Counted from the stretch's first letter, positions 1-8,863 are shown. The stretch: 64,000 nt of DNA from Bog-113 sp963752695 (GCA_963752695.1 CAVVZB010000002.1:558001-622000); one strand, 5' to 3'. The notes: generated by a model not told the origin, from the letters alone. Numbers and translations: made by a program.

Positions 1-1194
1 TTTCTGGGCCGGAAGTGGCCGTTTATCATAGCCTCGCTGGTGCTAACAGCCGCGGGGTTGATCAGTTTGGCGGTGAAAGGCGGACCGCGATACGGGATCG
101 ATTTCAAGGGGGGCACGATGACCACGGTGAAGTTCCAGGGTCCCCCGCCGATCGATCAGATCCGGTCGGCGATCGATAAGAACTTGGGCGCAGGCGCCAC
201 GGTGCAGAATTTTGTGGGCGGTGAGAACGAAGTGGCGATTGGAACCGAGGGCTCGGATAGCAACACGCGGCAGCGCGTAATGGCGACGCTTGAGTCCGCG
301 TTCGGAAAAGATCTGGCTGGAAAGCTGGACCTGAATAATGCGAGTGCTAGCGACATCGCCAATCGGCTACGTGCTCCGCTGCAAACGGCCAGTGTGTTTC
401 TGACCGATGAGCAGTTGAATAAGTTAGCCACCGATATTCGCACTTACCGGGATTCGCCGCCACGTTCGGGTCTGCTTGCAGGCGTCGATCAGCTGTCTGG
501 CGTGCCTGGCGTTACGCCGCAGGTAATGAGTGTATTGCGCCAGGAAACGGCGCTATCCAGCTTCGCGTTGCGCAGTTCCGATTTTGTAGGTCCGAAGGTG
601 GGGGCGCAGTTGCGACGGCAGGCCATCGTGGCCACCCTGTGCGCGCTTGCGGGCATGCTGGTGTACATTGCGTTCCGGTTTGAGTGGATCTATGGCTTGG
701 CGGCTGTAATCGCCGTGTTTCACGATACGATCATCACGATCGGCATGTTTTCGTTGTTCAACAAAGAGATCGATCTTACGGTAATCGCGGCGTTGCTGAC
801 GCTGGTTGGCTACTCGATGAACGACACGATTGTCATCTTCGATCGCATTCGGGAGAACCTCAGGCTGGGCACCAAGAGCCGCGAGCCGCTAGAGGGCGTG
901 ATCAACCGCAGCGTGAATCAAACGCTGAGCCGGACCGTAATGACATCAGGTTTGACGTTTCTTACCGTGGTCGCTTTATTTCTTTTCGGCGGCCCGGTGT
1001 TGCACGGGTTTTCTTTCGCATTGGTTGTAGGTATTATCGTAGGCACCTATTCGTCGGTGTTCATTGCGAGCCCAATTGTACTGGTTTGGCACAACTGGCT
1101 GGATGAACGTAGAAAAGTATCTCCGATTGGTATAGAATCGCGGTCTGCGGTTCGAGCGGCTTCGGTAAAAAATTCTCCGAAGTTGATGAAGTAG
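1..1194 (+). CDS. secF: Protein translocase subunit SecF (5' end outside window)
   Basis: Membrane subunit of SecDF, which uses proton flow to help complete export through SecYEG. The frame is open from base 1, so the true start lies upstream; 397 residues are visible. The SecF signature GIDFKGGT is at visible residues 32-39 after the first membrane segment, and the C-terminal half has the usual cluster of membrane helices with a conserved stretch around GYSMNDTIVIFDRIREN. The periplasmic region between them is longer than in typical SecF (about 300 residues in total for E. coli), with an added Ala/Leu-rich segment. secD is expected just upstream. The TonB-family gene follows about 100 bases downstream. 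Family assignment is secure. Confidence 0.95.
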   Translation, partial: FLGRKWPFIIASLVLTAAGLISLAVKGGPRYGIDFKGGTMTTVKFQGPPPIDQIRSAIDKNLGAGATVQNFVGGENEVAIGTEGSDSNTRQRVMATLESAFGKDLAGKLDLNNASASDIANRLRAPLQTASVFLTDEQLNKLATDIRTYRDSPPRSGLLAGVDQLSGVPGVTPQVMSVLRQETALSSFALRSSDFVGPKVGAQLRRQAIVATLCALAGMLVYIAFRFEWIYGLAAVIAVFHDTIITIGMFSLFNKEIDLTVIAALLTLVGYSMNDTIVIFDRIRENLRLGTKSREPLEGVINRSVNQTLSRTVMTSGLTFLTVVALFLFGGPVLHGFSFALVVGIIVGTYSSVFIASPIVLVWHNWLDERRKVSPIGIESRSAVRAASVKNSPKLMK

Positions 1195-1296
1195 GGAGTG
1201 GCGGGGCCTAGCCCGTCGCGTGAGATAGATGCAGGTAAGCAGGACGCGGCGAGACAGGTTTTACAGAAGCTGATCGAGAAGGGGGATAGAAGCAGA

Positions 1297-2040
1297 ATGT
1301 TCGAACAAAGTTTTGTGCAGACCGGAGATACAGGGAAGCGGGCGTCGTCGATTTTTATCTCATTTGGCGTTCAGGTGCTGGTCATTGGAATCTTAATCAT
1401 TCTGCCGATGATTTATTTCGACGCCTTACCGAAGGGTCAGTTGGCCAGCATGTTGGTCGCGCCGCCGCCTCCTCCTCCTCCTCCTCCTCCGCCACCGGCA
1501 CAGGCAGTGAAACAGGTGAAGATCGTGCCACGTCAAATGGATTTGAACGTCCTTCACGCGCCGAAGACGATTCCTAAAGAAGTAAAGATGATCAAGGAAG
1601 AAGAATTGCCGCCGCCCACGACCGGTGTTGTCGGCGGTGTCGCCGGTTCCAGCGGAAGTGCGGGCGGCGTGCTCAACGGCGTGATTGGCGGACTGCCTAG
1701 CTTAGCCCCGCCTCCGCCACCGCCTCCGGCACCGAAAGCGGCGCCGAACAAGCCAATTCGCGTCGGTGGTGCCGTCACACAGGCGAACCTCCTGAAGAAA
1801 GTAACTCCGGCCTATCCGCAGCTCGCCCGTCAGGCGCGCATCCAGGGCGTGGTCCGGTTTAACGCCAAGATTTCCAAAGACGGCCGAATTGAGGACTTGC
1901 AGATGATTAGCGGTCATCCTCTGCTGGTTCAGGCGGCCACGGAAGCTGTCCGGCAATGGGTTTACAAGCCCACCCTGCTGAACGGAGAACCGGTGGAAGT
2001 GCTCACCACCATCGACGTGAATTTCACACTGAGCCAGTAG
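1297..2040 (+). CDS. TonB family energy transducer
   Basis: Periplasm-spanning protein that couples the ExbB/ExbD motor encoded next to outer-membrane receptors. From ATG 1297 (247 residues) it has a short cytoplasmic N-terminus, one membrane anchor at about residues 18-41, a run of 12 prolines, a Pro/Gly-rich linker with a second proline run, and a C-terminal TonB domain (about 165-245) containing YPQLARQARIQGVV and the WVYKPT stretch. The frame is open back to GTG 1198, but ATG 1297 is preferred: a G-rich stretch lies 11-16 bases upstream and MFEQS is a natural-looking start. The first proline run is encoded by a CCT microsatellite. Confidence 0.9.
   Translation: MFEQSFVQTGDTGKRASSIFISFGVQVLVIGILIILPMIYFDALPKGQLASMLVAPPPPPPPPPPPPAQAVKQVKIVPRQMDLNVLHAPKTIPKEVKMIKEEELPPPTTGVVGGVAGSSGSAGGVLNGVIGGLPSLAPPPPPPPAPKAAPNKPIRVGGAVTQANLLKKVTPAYPQLARQARIQGVVRFNAKISKDGRIEDLQMISGHPLLVQAATEAVRQWVYKPTLLNGEPVEVLTTIDVNFTLSQ
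1468..1488 (+). repeat. CCT trinucleotide microsatellite in the TonB gene
   Basis: Seven perfect CCT codons in a row, flanked by CCG codons, encode most of the first polyproline run of the TonB-like protein. Copy-number changes would keep the frame and only alter linker length. Confidence 0.9.
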
Positions 2041-2121
2041 CACCGGAAAAGTAACAGAAGGCTGTTGATTTAGATTTAAAACGAAAGTAAGCTCAACTCA
2101 ACTCGCAGGGGAGATAAAACG

Positions 2122-2865
2122 ATGCTTTTACAAGCGCAAGTATGGGGCTTTTGGTTGTTCCAGGAAGCAGGGGCGATTGGCTGGGATCCGCGTTCGCTGT
2201 GGAATCAGATGGGAGGACTGGCTAAAGCCGTCGTTATCATTCTGTTCATCATGTCAGCGTGGTCGATCGGTGTCATGATTGACAGATTAATGGCCTACCA
2301 AGCCGCCAAGACGCAGTCTCGGGCATTCGCCCCGGCCGTTGCCGGAGCACTGCGCGAGGGCAAGTTAGACGAAGCTGTTAAGATTGCGGACCGTTACAAG
2401 AAGAGTCACTTGGCCAAAGTGGTTGTCGCGGGATTGCAGGAATTCCAGGCGCACCAAGCCAGTCCGGAGATATCAGGCGAAGAGATCGACGCTTCGCAAC
2501 GCGCTCTGGTCCGGGCCGAGGCCATTGTTCACGCCGAATTAAAGCGCGGCGTCAGCAGTTTGGCCACTATCGGTTCGACGGCGCCGTTCGTGGGATTGTT
2601 CGGAACCGTCGTCGGGATCATCAACGCGTTCAAGGATATGGCCGCGCAAAAGTCGCCTGGTATCGGCGCGATTGCGGGTGGTATCTCGGAAGCGCTGGTG
2701 ACCACTGCTATCGGTCTGCTGGTGGCTGTGCCCGCCGTGTGGATGTTCAACTACTTCACAGGCCGCATCGATTCGTTCGATGTGGAAATGGGTAACTCCA
2801 GTTCAGAATTGATCGATTACTTCCTCAAGCGTTCTCAGTCGCGTACCGCCGCGATTCGGAAGTAA
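2122..2865 (+). CDS. exbB: MotA/TolQ/ExbB proton channel family protein
   Basis: Inner-membrane channel subunit that with ExbD converts proton flow into movement of TonB. The 247 residues show three membrane segments (about 31-53, 144-168, 178-207) separated by a cytoplasmic loop rich in Lys, Ala and Glu. The conserved core STAPFVGLFGTVVGIINAF is visible, followed by GAIAGGISEALVTTAIGLLVAVPA, the MotA/TolQ/ExbB signature. ATG 2122 follows a good ribosome site (GGGGAG, about 8 bases upstream). It lies between the TonB gene and two exbD genes in one operon. Confidence 0.95.
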   Translation: MLLQAQVWGFWLFQEAGAIGWDPRSLWNQMGGLAKAVVIILFIMSAWSIGVMIDRLMAYQAAKTQSRAFAPAVAGALREGKLDEAVKIADRYKKSHLAKVVVAGLQEFQAHQASPEISGEEIDASQRALVRAEAIVHAELKRGVSSLATIGSTAPFVGLFGTVVGIINAFKDMAAQKSPGIGAIAGGISEALVTTAIGLLVAVPAVWMFNYFTGRIDSFDVEMGNSSSELIDYFLKRSQSRTAAIRK

Positions 2866-2988
2866 CGAGAAGTTCTACTGGCGAGTTGAGTTTGGTTCGG
2901 AGCGGGCGCGCTGCAAAGTGCGCCTTTTCCGGCCCTGAATTCAGAACCCAAGAAGCAAGCGACCCAAGTAGTCATTGAGGAGAAGCCG

Positions 2989-3444
2989 ATGCAGTTAAAG
3001 AAAGCTCCACCACCCGTTTCGGAGATCAACGTCACCCCTATGGTTGACGTGATGTTGGTCGTGCTGATCATCTTCATGGTGATCACGCCGCTGCTGTCCA
3101 AGTCGGTTCCTCTCGACATGGCGAAGGCGCGGAACCCGACCACCATGGCGGATGCCGATAAAGAAGACGCCGTCATCGTCGCAATCACGCGTGATGGCCA
3201 GACCTATCTGAGTCCGGGGCTGCTGAAAGTGCAACCCGATCAACTCACTCAGAAAGTGAAAGAACTGATTACTTCGAAAGCGGAGAAGACGGTTTTCATT
3301 AAGGCCGATGCGCGTGCCAAGTATGAGCGCGTCGAAGAAGTGGTGGACGATTTGAGAGCGGGCGGAGTGGACCAACTCGGCTTACTTACGGATCAGGCTG
3401 CCGAGAATAAGAAGAAGGCTGGCAATACTGCCGGCACGATGTAG
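2989..3444 (+). CDS. exbD: ExbD/TolR family biopolymer transport protein (first copy)
   Basis: Motor partner of ExbB. It has 151 residues: a short N-terminal tail, one membrane helix (about 13-33) with INVTPMVDVMLV in which Asp20 is the expected proton-carrying residue, then a periplasmic ExbD domain containing VFIKADARAKYERVEEVVD. A strong ribosome site GAGGAG precedes ATG 2989. A second, different exbD follows directly, so this motor may use two ExbD types. It carries no proline insert, unlike the next copy. Confidence 0.94.
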   Translation: MQLKKAPPPVSEINVTPMVDVMLVVLIIFMVITPLLSKSVPLDMAKARNPTTMADADKEDAVIVAITRDGQTYLSPGLLKVQPDQLTQKVKELITSKAEKTVFIKADARAKYERVEEVVDDLRAGGVDQLGLLTDQAAENKKKAGNTAGTM

Positions 3445-3483
3445 AGTTTGCGCGAGAGCGACTGGTTTTAAGGAGAGTTTCCT

Positions 3484-3912
3484 ATGGCAATGGCAGTTGG
3501 CGGCGGATCCGGCGGGGTCTCAGCAAACATCAACATGACGCCGATGATCGACATCCTACTTGTGTTGTTAATCATCTTTATGGCGATTTCGCCCACCAAA
3601 CCGAAAGGACTCGAGGCGCTGGCTCCGCAACCGCCACCGCCAAACGCTCCTCCGCCCCCAGATAATGACCGCACAGTCGTTATCCAGGTGGACAAGAATC
3701 ACAACTGGAAGATCAATCAGGAAGACATTACCGAAGATCGGATCGAAGATCGTCTGATCGCTATTTTCAAGACCCGCGCTGAGCGGGTGGTGTTCGTGAA
3801 AGGCGATCCCGATCTGGAGTTCGAGTGGGTAGCCAAGGCAATCGATCATGCGCACGGCGCCAATATCGATAAAGTCGGCCTGATGACACCGAAGGTGGAG
3901 GAAGGACATTAA
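3484..3912 (+). CDS. exbD: ExbD/TolR family biopolymer transport protein (second copy)
   Basis: Second ExbD-type subunit of 142 residues. The membrane helix has NMTPMIDILLVLLIIFM with the conserved Asp at residue 23. A Pro-rich insert (PQPPPPNAPPPP, about residues 47-59) follows the helix and precedes the globular periplasmic domain with VVFVKGDPDLEFEWVAKAID. The ribosome site AAGGAG precedes ATG 3484. The stop codon overlaps the ATG of the next gene (TAATG), which implies translational coupling. Its sequence is clearly diverged from the first copy, so this is not a recent duplication. Confidence 0.94.
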   Translation: MAMAVGGGSGGVSANINMTPMIDILLVLLIIFMAISPTKPKGLEALAPQPPPPNAPPPPDNDRTVVIQVDKNHNWKINQEDITEDRIEDRLIAIFKTRAERVVFVKGDPDLEFEWVAKAIDHAHGANIDKVGLMTPKVEEGH

Positions 3913-4721
3913 TGCGAGCACAATACGCCGTACTCGCGGCGTCTCTGGCGGCGGTAGTCACGTTCAGCTCCGGTTGCGAGAAGCTCAAAGCGCGCGACAA
4001 CCTCAACAAGGGCGTTCAATATTTCAAGGCCGCGAAGTACTCCAATGCGGTCGAGAGCTTTAAGACCGCCGTGGACGCCGATCCTAAGTTCACCACGGCG
4101 CGCCTCTATCTTGCGACTGCTTACGAGATGCAGTATGTTCCGGGAATCGATTCAGCGGAGAACATGCAGTACGCAAATTCGGCCATGGACCAGTTCAATA
4201 AGGTCTTGGCCGATGACCCCAAGAACGTCCTTGCGATTTCGTCAGTAGCCTCCCTCTATTACAACCAAAAGAAGTTTGACGAAGCCGGCGAGTGGCATCG
4301 CAAGGTGATTGCGGTCGACCCCAAGAACAAAGAGTCCTATTACACTCTTGGCGTTTTGGCTTGGACCAAATGGCTACCGGTCGATCGCCAGGCGCGCGTG
4401 GATTCCGGACAAAAAGCGGAAGATCCCGGCCCGATCAAGAACGCCAAAATCCGGACGCAATTGAAAGAGAAGTGGATGCCTATCCTCGATCAGGGCATGA
4501 AGGATGAAGAAATGGCGCTCCAGATCGATCCGGAATACGACGACGCCATGGCTTACATGAACCTGATAATTCGTTACCGCGCTGACTTGCTCGACACGCC
4601 TGCCGAGTATAAAAAGGCTGCTGATGAAGCCGACCGGTGGGTAAATAAGTCACTCGAAGCGAAGAAGATCAAAGCCGAGCGGAAAGCTAAAGCCGATAAC
4701 GGCGGACAGAAAACCGAATAA
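3912..4721 (+). CDS. TPR-repeat lipoprotein
   Basis: A predicted exported lipoprotein of 269 residues. The signal peptide ends in a lipobox-like SSGC with Cys22 as the acylation site. It is followed by tetratricopeptide-like helices over about residues 30-170 (patterns such as NKGVQYFKAAKYSNAVESFK and ARLYLATAYEM), and the C-terminus is charged and Lys-rich. It is the last gene of the TonB/ExbB/ExbD/ExbD operon, overlapping the previous stop by one base and followed by a hairpin terminator. Its position suggests a periplasmic scaffold for the TonB machine; this is inference from context only. Confidence 0.85.
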   Translation: MRAQYAVLAASLAAVVTFSSGCEKLKARDNLNKGVQYFKAAKYSNAVESFKTAVDADPKFTTARLYLATAYEMQYVPGIDSAENMQYANSAMDQFNKVLADDPKNVLAISSVASLYYNQKKFDEAGEWHRKVIAVDPKNKESYYTLGVLAWTKWLPVDRQARVDSGQKAEDPGPIKNAKIRTQLKEKWMPILDQGMKDEEMALQIDPEYDDAMAYMNLIIRYRADLLDTPAEYKKAADEADRWVNKSLEAKKIKAERKAKADNGGQKTE

Positions 4722-4746
4722 TCGGGCTTCAGTGTTTGTAGCGGTT

Positions 4747-4780
4747 GGGCGGCTCGTAAGAGGGCCGCCTTTCGTTTTTT
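4747..4780 (+). terminator. Rho-independent terminator after the TonB/Exb operon
   Basis: A perfect 6-bp GGCGGC/GCCGCC stem (4748-4753 with 4764-4769), a 10-base loop, and then a T-rich tract ending in TTTTTT. It lies 26 bases after the TPR gene stop and separates the operon from rel. Confidence 0.88.
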
Positions 4781-4795
4781 CACCTCCGGATTTTC

Positions 4796-4801
4796 TAAAC
4801 T
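4796..4801 (+). promoter_or_regulatory. -10-like box of rel, apparent leaderless start
   Basis: TAAACT ends six bases before the GTG start of rel. No Shine-Dalgarno sequence is present in the intervening AAAATT. This geometry is that of leaderless transcripts; it is inferred from spacing only. Confidence 0.45.
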
Positions 4802-4807
4802 AAAATT

Positions 4808-7021
4808 GTGACCCCGATACCACCGGCTACTGCTCAACCGGCAAATCTGCTTCCGGGCCGCATTCCGGTTGAGGACTCCTTTGAGGAGTTGCGGCTTCGG
4901 GTTCTTGCCAATCGGCCTCACGACGACTTCGCCCCCATCCAAAAAGCTTTCGCGTTCGCTGAGTCTCTCCACAAGGGCCAATTCCGCGCTTCGGGCGAGC
5001 CGTATATGTCGCATCCGGTGGCGGTAGCTGAAATCCTGGCTGAGATGCGCATGGACGCGGTGTCGATCGAGACCGGTCTCTTACACGACGTTGTAGAGGA
5101 TACTTCAGCCACTTCGGAAGAAGTTCGTAAACAGTTTGGCGAGGAAGTCGCGCGCTGCGTGGACGGTGTTACTAAACTTGGTAAGCTCGACTTCAGTTCC
5201 GCCGAGGATCGGCAAGCCGAGAGCTATCGCAAGATGCTGCTCGCCATGGTGCATGACATCCGGGTCATGATCGTGAAGTTGGCCGACCGCCTCCACAACA
5301 TGCGCACCTTGGACGCTTTATCGCTGGAGCGTCGAGAGCGTATCGCGCATGAAACGGTGGAGATCTACGCTCCTATTGCGCACCGTCTCGGCATGGGCAA
5401 GGTGCGCGGCGAGCTTGAGGAACTCGCGTTTCGTCATCTTGATCCCGCGGCGTTCGCGGAAATCAGCGACCGCATCGAGTCCAACCGCGGGGAGAACGAA
5501 AGTTTTCTCGCGAAAGTCAAAGCCGTCGTCGAAGACGAATTGCGCAAGGAAGGTATTCCGGCACGCGTGGAAGGGCGGGTCAAACGCGCTTACTCCGTGT
5601 ACCAAAAGTTGAAAAAGCAGAAGATTTCGATTGAGCAGGTGTATGACTTGCTGGCGCTGCGCATCATCACCGATTCCGTTAAGAACTGCTATGCCGCGCT
5701 CGGCGTGATTCATAACGAGTGGCATCCCATCCCCGGACGGATCAAAGACTTCATCGCCATCCCGCGACCGAATCTGTATCAGTCGCTGCATACGTCAGTT
5801 GTTGGGCTGGAAGGCCGCCAGTTCGAGGTGCAGATCCGCACCGAAGAGATGCACCGCGTGGCCGAGGAAGGGATCGCCGCGCATTGGAAGTACAAGGAAG
5901 GGCGGCGAGGACCGGCCGACGACGACCAGCGTATTGCCTGGGTGCGCCACCTGGTGGAATGGCAGCGCGACATGAGCGATCCCAGCGACTTCATGTCCAC
6001 GCTGAAAGTGGATCTCTACCCGGACGAGGTCTACCTGTTCACGCCGAAGGGGCGGGTCGTCGTGCTTCCCAGGGAGGCGACGCCGGTCGATTTCGCGTAC
6101 GCGATTCACTCCGATGTCGGTAATACCTGCTACAGCGCGAAGGTGAATGGCAAAGCTGTCCCGCTCAAATACAAGCTGCAGAACGGGGACACTTGCGAGA
6201 TCGTCACCCAGTCCACACAAAAGCCCAGTAAAGATTGGCTTTCTTTTGTAAAAACGGCTAAGGCGCGAAATAAGATCCGCCATTTGATCAATGCCGAGGA
6301 GCGGGATAAGGCGATCGAAATTGGCCAGAAGTATTTGGACCGGGAAGCGCGCCGTGTGGGTTTTGCATTGAATCGCGCGCCGAAAGAACAGCTACAGGCT
6401 GTGGCAGGTGAGTACGGGTACGGCAAGATGGAAGACCTGTACGCCGCGCTGGGGTTTGGGCGATTCAGCGCGCGGCAGATTCTGACGAAGTTAGCCCCAG
6501 CGCCCATTCCCGAAACGCCGGTCGAGCCTGGGTTCGAGCCTTCCGTGTCGCGCGCCGGAGCCGATTCCGATGGCGTGATCAAGGTCAGCGGCTTGGACGA
6601 ACTGCTTGTTTACCGGGCCAAATGCTGCAACCCAATTCGCGGCGAGACCATCGTTGGTTATGTGAGCCGCGGAAAAGGGATTGCGGTCCATTCGAAAATC
6701 TGCCCGAATGTCCAGAACCTCTTATATGAACCCGAGCGGAGAATTGAAGTGGCTTGGGAGGGCACCACTTCGGCCGCGCTCCCGGTCCACTTGGTGGTGC
6801 GAACCGACGACCGCCCGGGCCTGCTGAATCAGATTACATCGATTCTCTCGAACGAAGGCGCCAACATCCGCAGCCTGGAGGCGAAGACCGAAATCGACGC
6901 TACCCGTGATGCTTTGATTGAAATGACAATCGACGTGAAAGACAAGAAACAGTTGGAAAAACTTTTGAGCTCCATGCGCCGCATCTCCGGAATCCGCGAT
7001 GTCGAAAGGCGGTTGCAGTAA
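4808..7021 (+). CDS. rel: Bifunctional (p)ppGpp synthetase/hydrolase, Rel/SpoT type
   Basis: Makes and degrades the stringent-response alarmone. The 737 residues carry an HD hydrolase domain with intact LLHDVVED (His93, Asp94), so hydrolysis is probably retained. A synthetase domain follows at about residues 255-370 (YQSLHT, FEVQIRT, AAHWKYK), then a TGS domain near 405-466, a CC-containing zinc-finger-like region (YRAKCCNP), and a C-terminal ACT domain at about 658-737. This is the full long-form architecture. The start is GTG 4808, next to a -10-like box and with no ribosome site. It is the only rel/relA/spoT-type gene in the window. Confidence 0.95.
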   Translation: MTPIPPATAQPANLLPGRIPVEDSFEELRLRVLANRPHDDFAPIQKAFAFAESLHKGQFRASGEPYMSHPVAVAEILAEMRMDAVSIETGLLHDVVEDTSATSEEVRKQFGEEVARCVDGVTKLGKLDFSSAEDRQAESYRKMLLAMVHDIRVMIVKLADRLHNMRTLDALSLERRERIAHETVEIYAPIAHRLGMGKVRGELEELAFRHLDPAAFAEISDRIESNRGENESFLAKVKAVVEDELRKEGIPARVEGRVKRAYSVYQKLKKQKISIEQVYDLLALRIITDSVKNCYAALGVIHNEWHPIPGRIKDFIAIPRPNLYQSLHTSVVGLEGRQFEVQIRTEEMHRVAEEGIAAHWKYKEGRRGPADDDQRIAWVRHLVEWQRDMSDPSDFMSTLKVDLYPDEVYLFTPKGRVVVLPREATPVDFAYAIHSDVGNTCYSAKVNGKAVPLKYKLQNGDTCEIVTQSTQKPSKDWLSFVKTAKARNKIRHLINAEERDKAIEIGQKYLDREARRVGFALNRAPKEQLQAVAGEYGYGKMEDLYAALGFGRFSARQILTKLAPAPIPETPVEPGFEPSVSRAGADSDGVIKVSGLDELLVYRAKCCNPIRGETIVGYVSRGKGIAVHSKICPNVQNLLYEPERRIEVAWEGTTSAALPVHLVVRTDDRPGLLNQITSILSNEGANIRSLEAKTEIDATRDALIEMTIDVKDKKQLEKLLSSMRRISGIRDVERRLQ

Positions 7022-7025
7022 CAAT

Positions 7026-7391
7026 ATGACTGTCTCGCCCACTGATCCGGAACATATAGCAATTTCCAAATCGAAGGGTGTCTCGATCGACTGGAAAGAC
7101 GGTCATCGCAGCACCTTCGATAACGAATATCTGCGCGATCACTGTCCCTGTGCGAGTTGCACTGGGGCCCACGGCACCACGCCGCGAGTGAAGTCTTCCG
7201 AGAATCCGCTCAAGCTGTTCACGCCAAAACTAAAGATGGAGAGCGTGGAACCGGTGGGCAACTATGCCATCCGAATTATGTGGAACGACGGTCATTCGAC
7301 CGGAATTTACTCTTTCGCGCACCTGCGCAGCATTTCCCCGGGTTCGCCTGCGTCGCCCGGCGAAGTGCGCTCAGTCACACCAGCCGGCTAA
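7026..7391 (+). CDS. DUF971 domain protein
   Basis: A 121-residue protein with the DUF971 fold, which also forms the N-terminal domain of gamma-butyrobetaine hydroxylases. Visible features are the sequence FDNEYLRDHCPCASC with three closely spaced cysteines and, later, the pair NYAIRIMWNDGHSTGIYSFAHLR. Stand-alone members are common next to Fe-S and housekeeping genes, and their exact role is not known. The start at ATG 7026 is four bases after the rel stop, so the gene is probably cotranscribed with rel. The open frame also extends back to 6999 inside rel, but that start is unlikely. Confidence 0.8.
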   Translation: MTVSPTDPEHIAISKSKGVSIDWKDGHRSTFDNEYLRDHCPCASCTGAHGTTPRVKSSENPLKLFTPKLKMESVEPVGNYAIRIMWNDGHSTGIYSFAHLRSISPGSPASPGEVRSVTPAG

Positions 7392-7420
7392 GAAGGTTGC
7401 GGGCGTGCTCATGTCAGAGT

Positions 7421-8236
7421 ATGCCGACCATCCCAATTCCTGAGAACGAAACACTACCGCTGGAACACGTCACATCGGGAGTCTCCGGTCTGCGAATCCT
7501 GTTCGTGAACGTGTTTGCGCTGGCCGACGCCGACGGTGGCTGGGTCCTGATCGATGCGGGGATTCCGCATTCCGGCGGCTCCATCAAGAATTGGGTGGAG
7601 AAGGAGTTTGGGGAAGGCGCCCGCCCTAAAGCGATCGTCTTGACCCATGGGCACTTCGATCACTCGGGCGCTCTGGAAACGCTTGCCGATGCGTGGGATG
7701 TTCCCGTGTACGCGCATGAACTCGAGCTGCCATTCATCACCGGACAGGAGAAGTATCCGCCACCCGATCCCAGCGTTGGCGGAGGGCTGATGGCCATAAT
7801 GTCGCCGCTCTATCCCTCAAAACCGTGCGACGTTGGTTACCGCGCGCATGCGCTGCCAGCAGATGGGTCGGTGCCGTTCCTGCCGGATTGGAGGTGGGTG
7901 CACACTCCTGGCCACACCGTCGGACATGTTTCCTTTTTTCGGGAGAGCGACCGGGCTTTACTTGTGGGCGATGCGTTCTGCACGGTAAAAGCGGAATCTT
8001 TCCTGGCAATTGCCCAACAGAGGCCGGAACTGCACGGTCCGCCTGCTTACTACACGCCAGACTGGAACGCCGCCCGGCACTCGGTCGAAAAGCTCGCCGC
8101 CCTAAAGCCAAATTTCGTCATTCCGGGCCATGGCCGCCCCATTCATGGCGCCAATACCGCGTCGGAGCTGGACCTGCTTGCCACGCGATTTGAGGGCATT
8201 GTGGGCGCCAAAGCCTTGCACCAGAGCAACGCCTGA
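7421..8236 (+). CDS. MBL-fold metallo-hydrolase
   Basis: A metallo-beta-lactamase superfamily hydrolase of 271 residues. The metal-binding motif THGHFDHSG gives His76, His78, Asp80 and His81. Further ligands are expected in HTPGHTVGHVSFF (GHT), GDAF and PGHGRP near the C-terminus. There is no signal peptide, so it should be cytoplasmic. Substrate cannot be read from the sequence; glyoxalase II-like and related thioester hydrolases share this pattern. ATG 7421 was chosen because upstream codons in the same frame overlap the DUF971 gene and show no family similarity. Confidence 0.88.
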   Translation: MPTIPIPENETLPLEHVTSGVSGLRILFVNVFALADADGGWVLIDAGIPHSGGSIKNWVEKEFGEGARPKAIVLTHGHFDHSGALETLADAWDVPVYAHELELPFITGQEKYPPPDPSVGGGLMAIMSPLYPSKPCDVGYRAHALPADGSVPFLPDWRWVHTPGHTVGHVSFFRESDRALLVGDAFCTVKAESFLAIAQQRPELHGPPAYYTPDWNAARHSVEKLAALKPNFVIPGHGRPIHGANTASELDLLATRFEGIVGAKALHQSNA

Positions 8237-8264
8237 TCCGCCGTGCGGGACCCCCGCGCACTGA

Positions 8265-8270
8265 TACACT
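8265..8270 (+). promoter_or_regulatory. Candidate -10 box of hslV
   Basis: TACACT lies 14 bases before the hslV ATG (8285). The transcript leader would be only about 8 bases. No good -35 box is visible. Confidence 0.35.
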
Positions 8271-8284
8271 ATAGCTTCAGCCTA

Positions 8285-8860
8285 ATGAAACAACGAGTCC
8301 GGTCTACGACGGTCCTTGTCGTCCGTCGGGACAACAGAGTGGTTATGGCGGCCGACGGCCAAGTAACGCTCGGCAGTGAGATTCTGAAATCGTCCGCTAA
8401 AAAGCTGCGGCGTATCTATAACGAAAAAGTTGTCGTGGGATTTGCGGGATCGACCGCAGACGCTTTTTCGCTTTTCGCACGGTTTGAGGGCAAGTTGGAA
8501 CAATTCAACGGCAACCTACCGCGCGCGGTCGTGGAACTTGCCAAGGATTGGCGCACGGACAAGATACTCCGCCATCTCGAAGCATTATTACTGGTTGCGG
8601 ACGCCAAGAATATCTTCATTGTCAGCGGCACCGGAGATGTGATTGAGCCCGACGAGGGAATCGCAGCGATCGGGTCCGGCGGCACGTTCGCGCTCACGGC
8701 GGCTACGGCGCTGTTACGAAACACCAAGATGAACGCGCGGCAGATTACCGAGGAGTCCATGCGAATCGCCGCTAACATCTGCATCTACACGAACGATCAG
8801 ATCAATTACGAAGAGTTGCCCGTGGACGACGTCACCCCGCAGCCGAAGGGGACGAAGTAG
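8285..8860 (+). CDS. hslV: ATP-dependent protease subunit HslV
   Basis: Peptidase subunit of the HslUV (ClpYQ) two-ring protease. The start ATG 8285 gives 191 residues beginning MKQRVRSTTVLVV. The catalytic N-terminal threonine of HslV aligns with Thr8, so a seven-residue propeptide must be removed, longer than the single Met of E. coli HslV. Conserved blocks are MAADGQVTLG, GFAGSTADAF, ELAKDWRTDK, IGSGG and ICIYTN. hslU follows three bases after the stop, the usual operon order. The open frame extends upstream to 8243 but has no family similarity there. Confidence 0.95.
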   Translation: MKQRVRSTTVLVVRRDNRVVMAADGQVTLGSEILKSSAKKLRRIYNEKVVVGFAGSTADAFSLFARFEGKLEQFNGNLPRAVVELAKDWRTDKILRHLEALLLVADAKNIFIVSGTGDVIEPDEGIAAIGSGGTFALTAATALLRNTKMNARQITEESMRIAANICIYTNDQINYEELPVDDVTPQPKGTK

Positions 8861-8863
8861 CCG

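Noticed and set aside
7157..7420. Long N-terminal extension of the MBL hydrolase
   Set aside because: Overlaps the DUF971 gene and has no similarity to the family; ATG 7421 gives a normal start.
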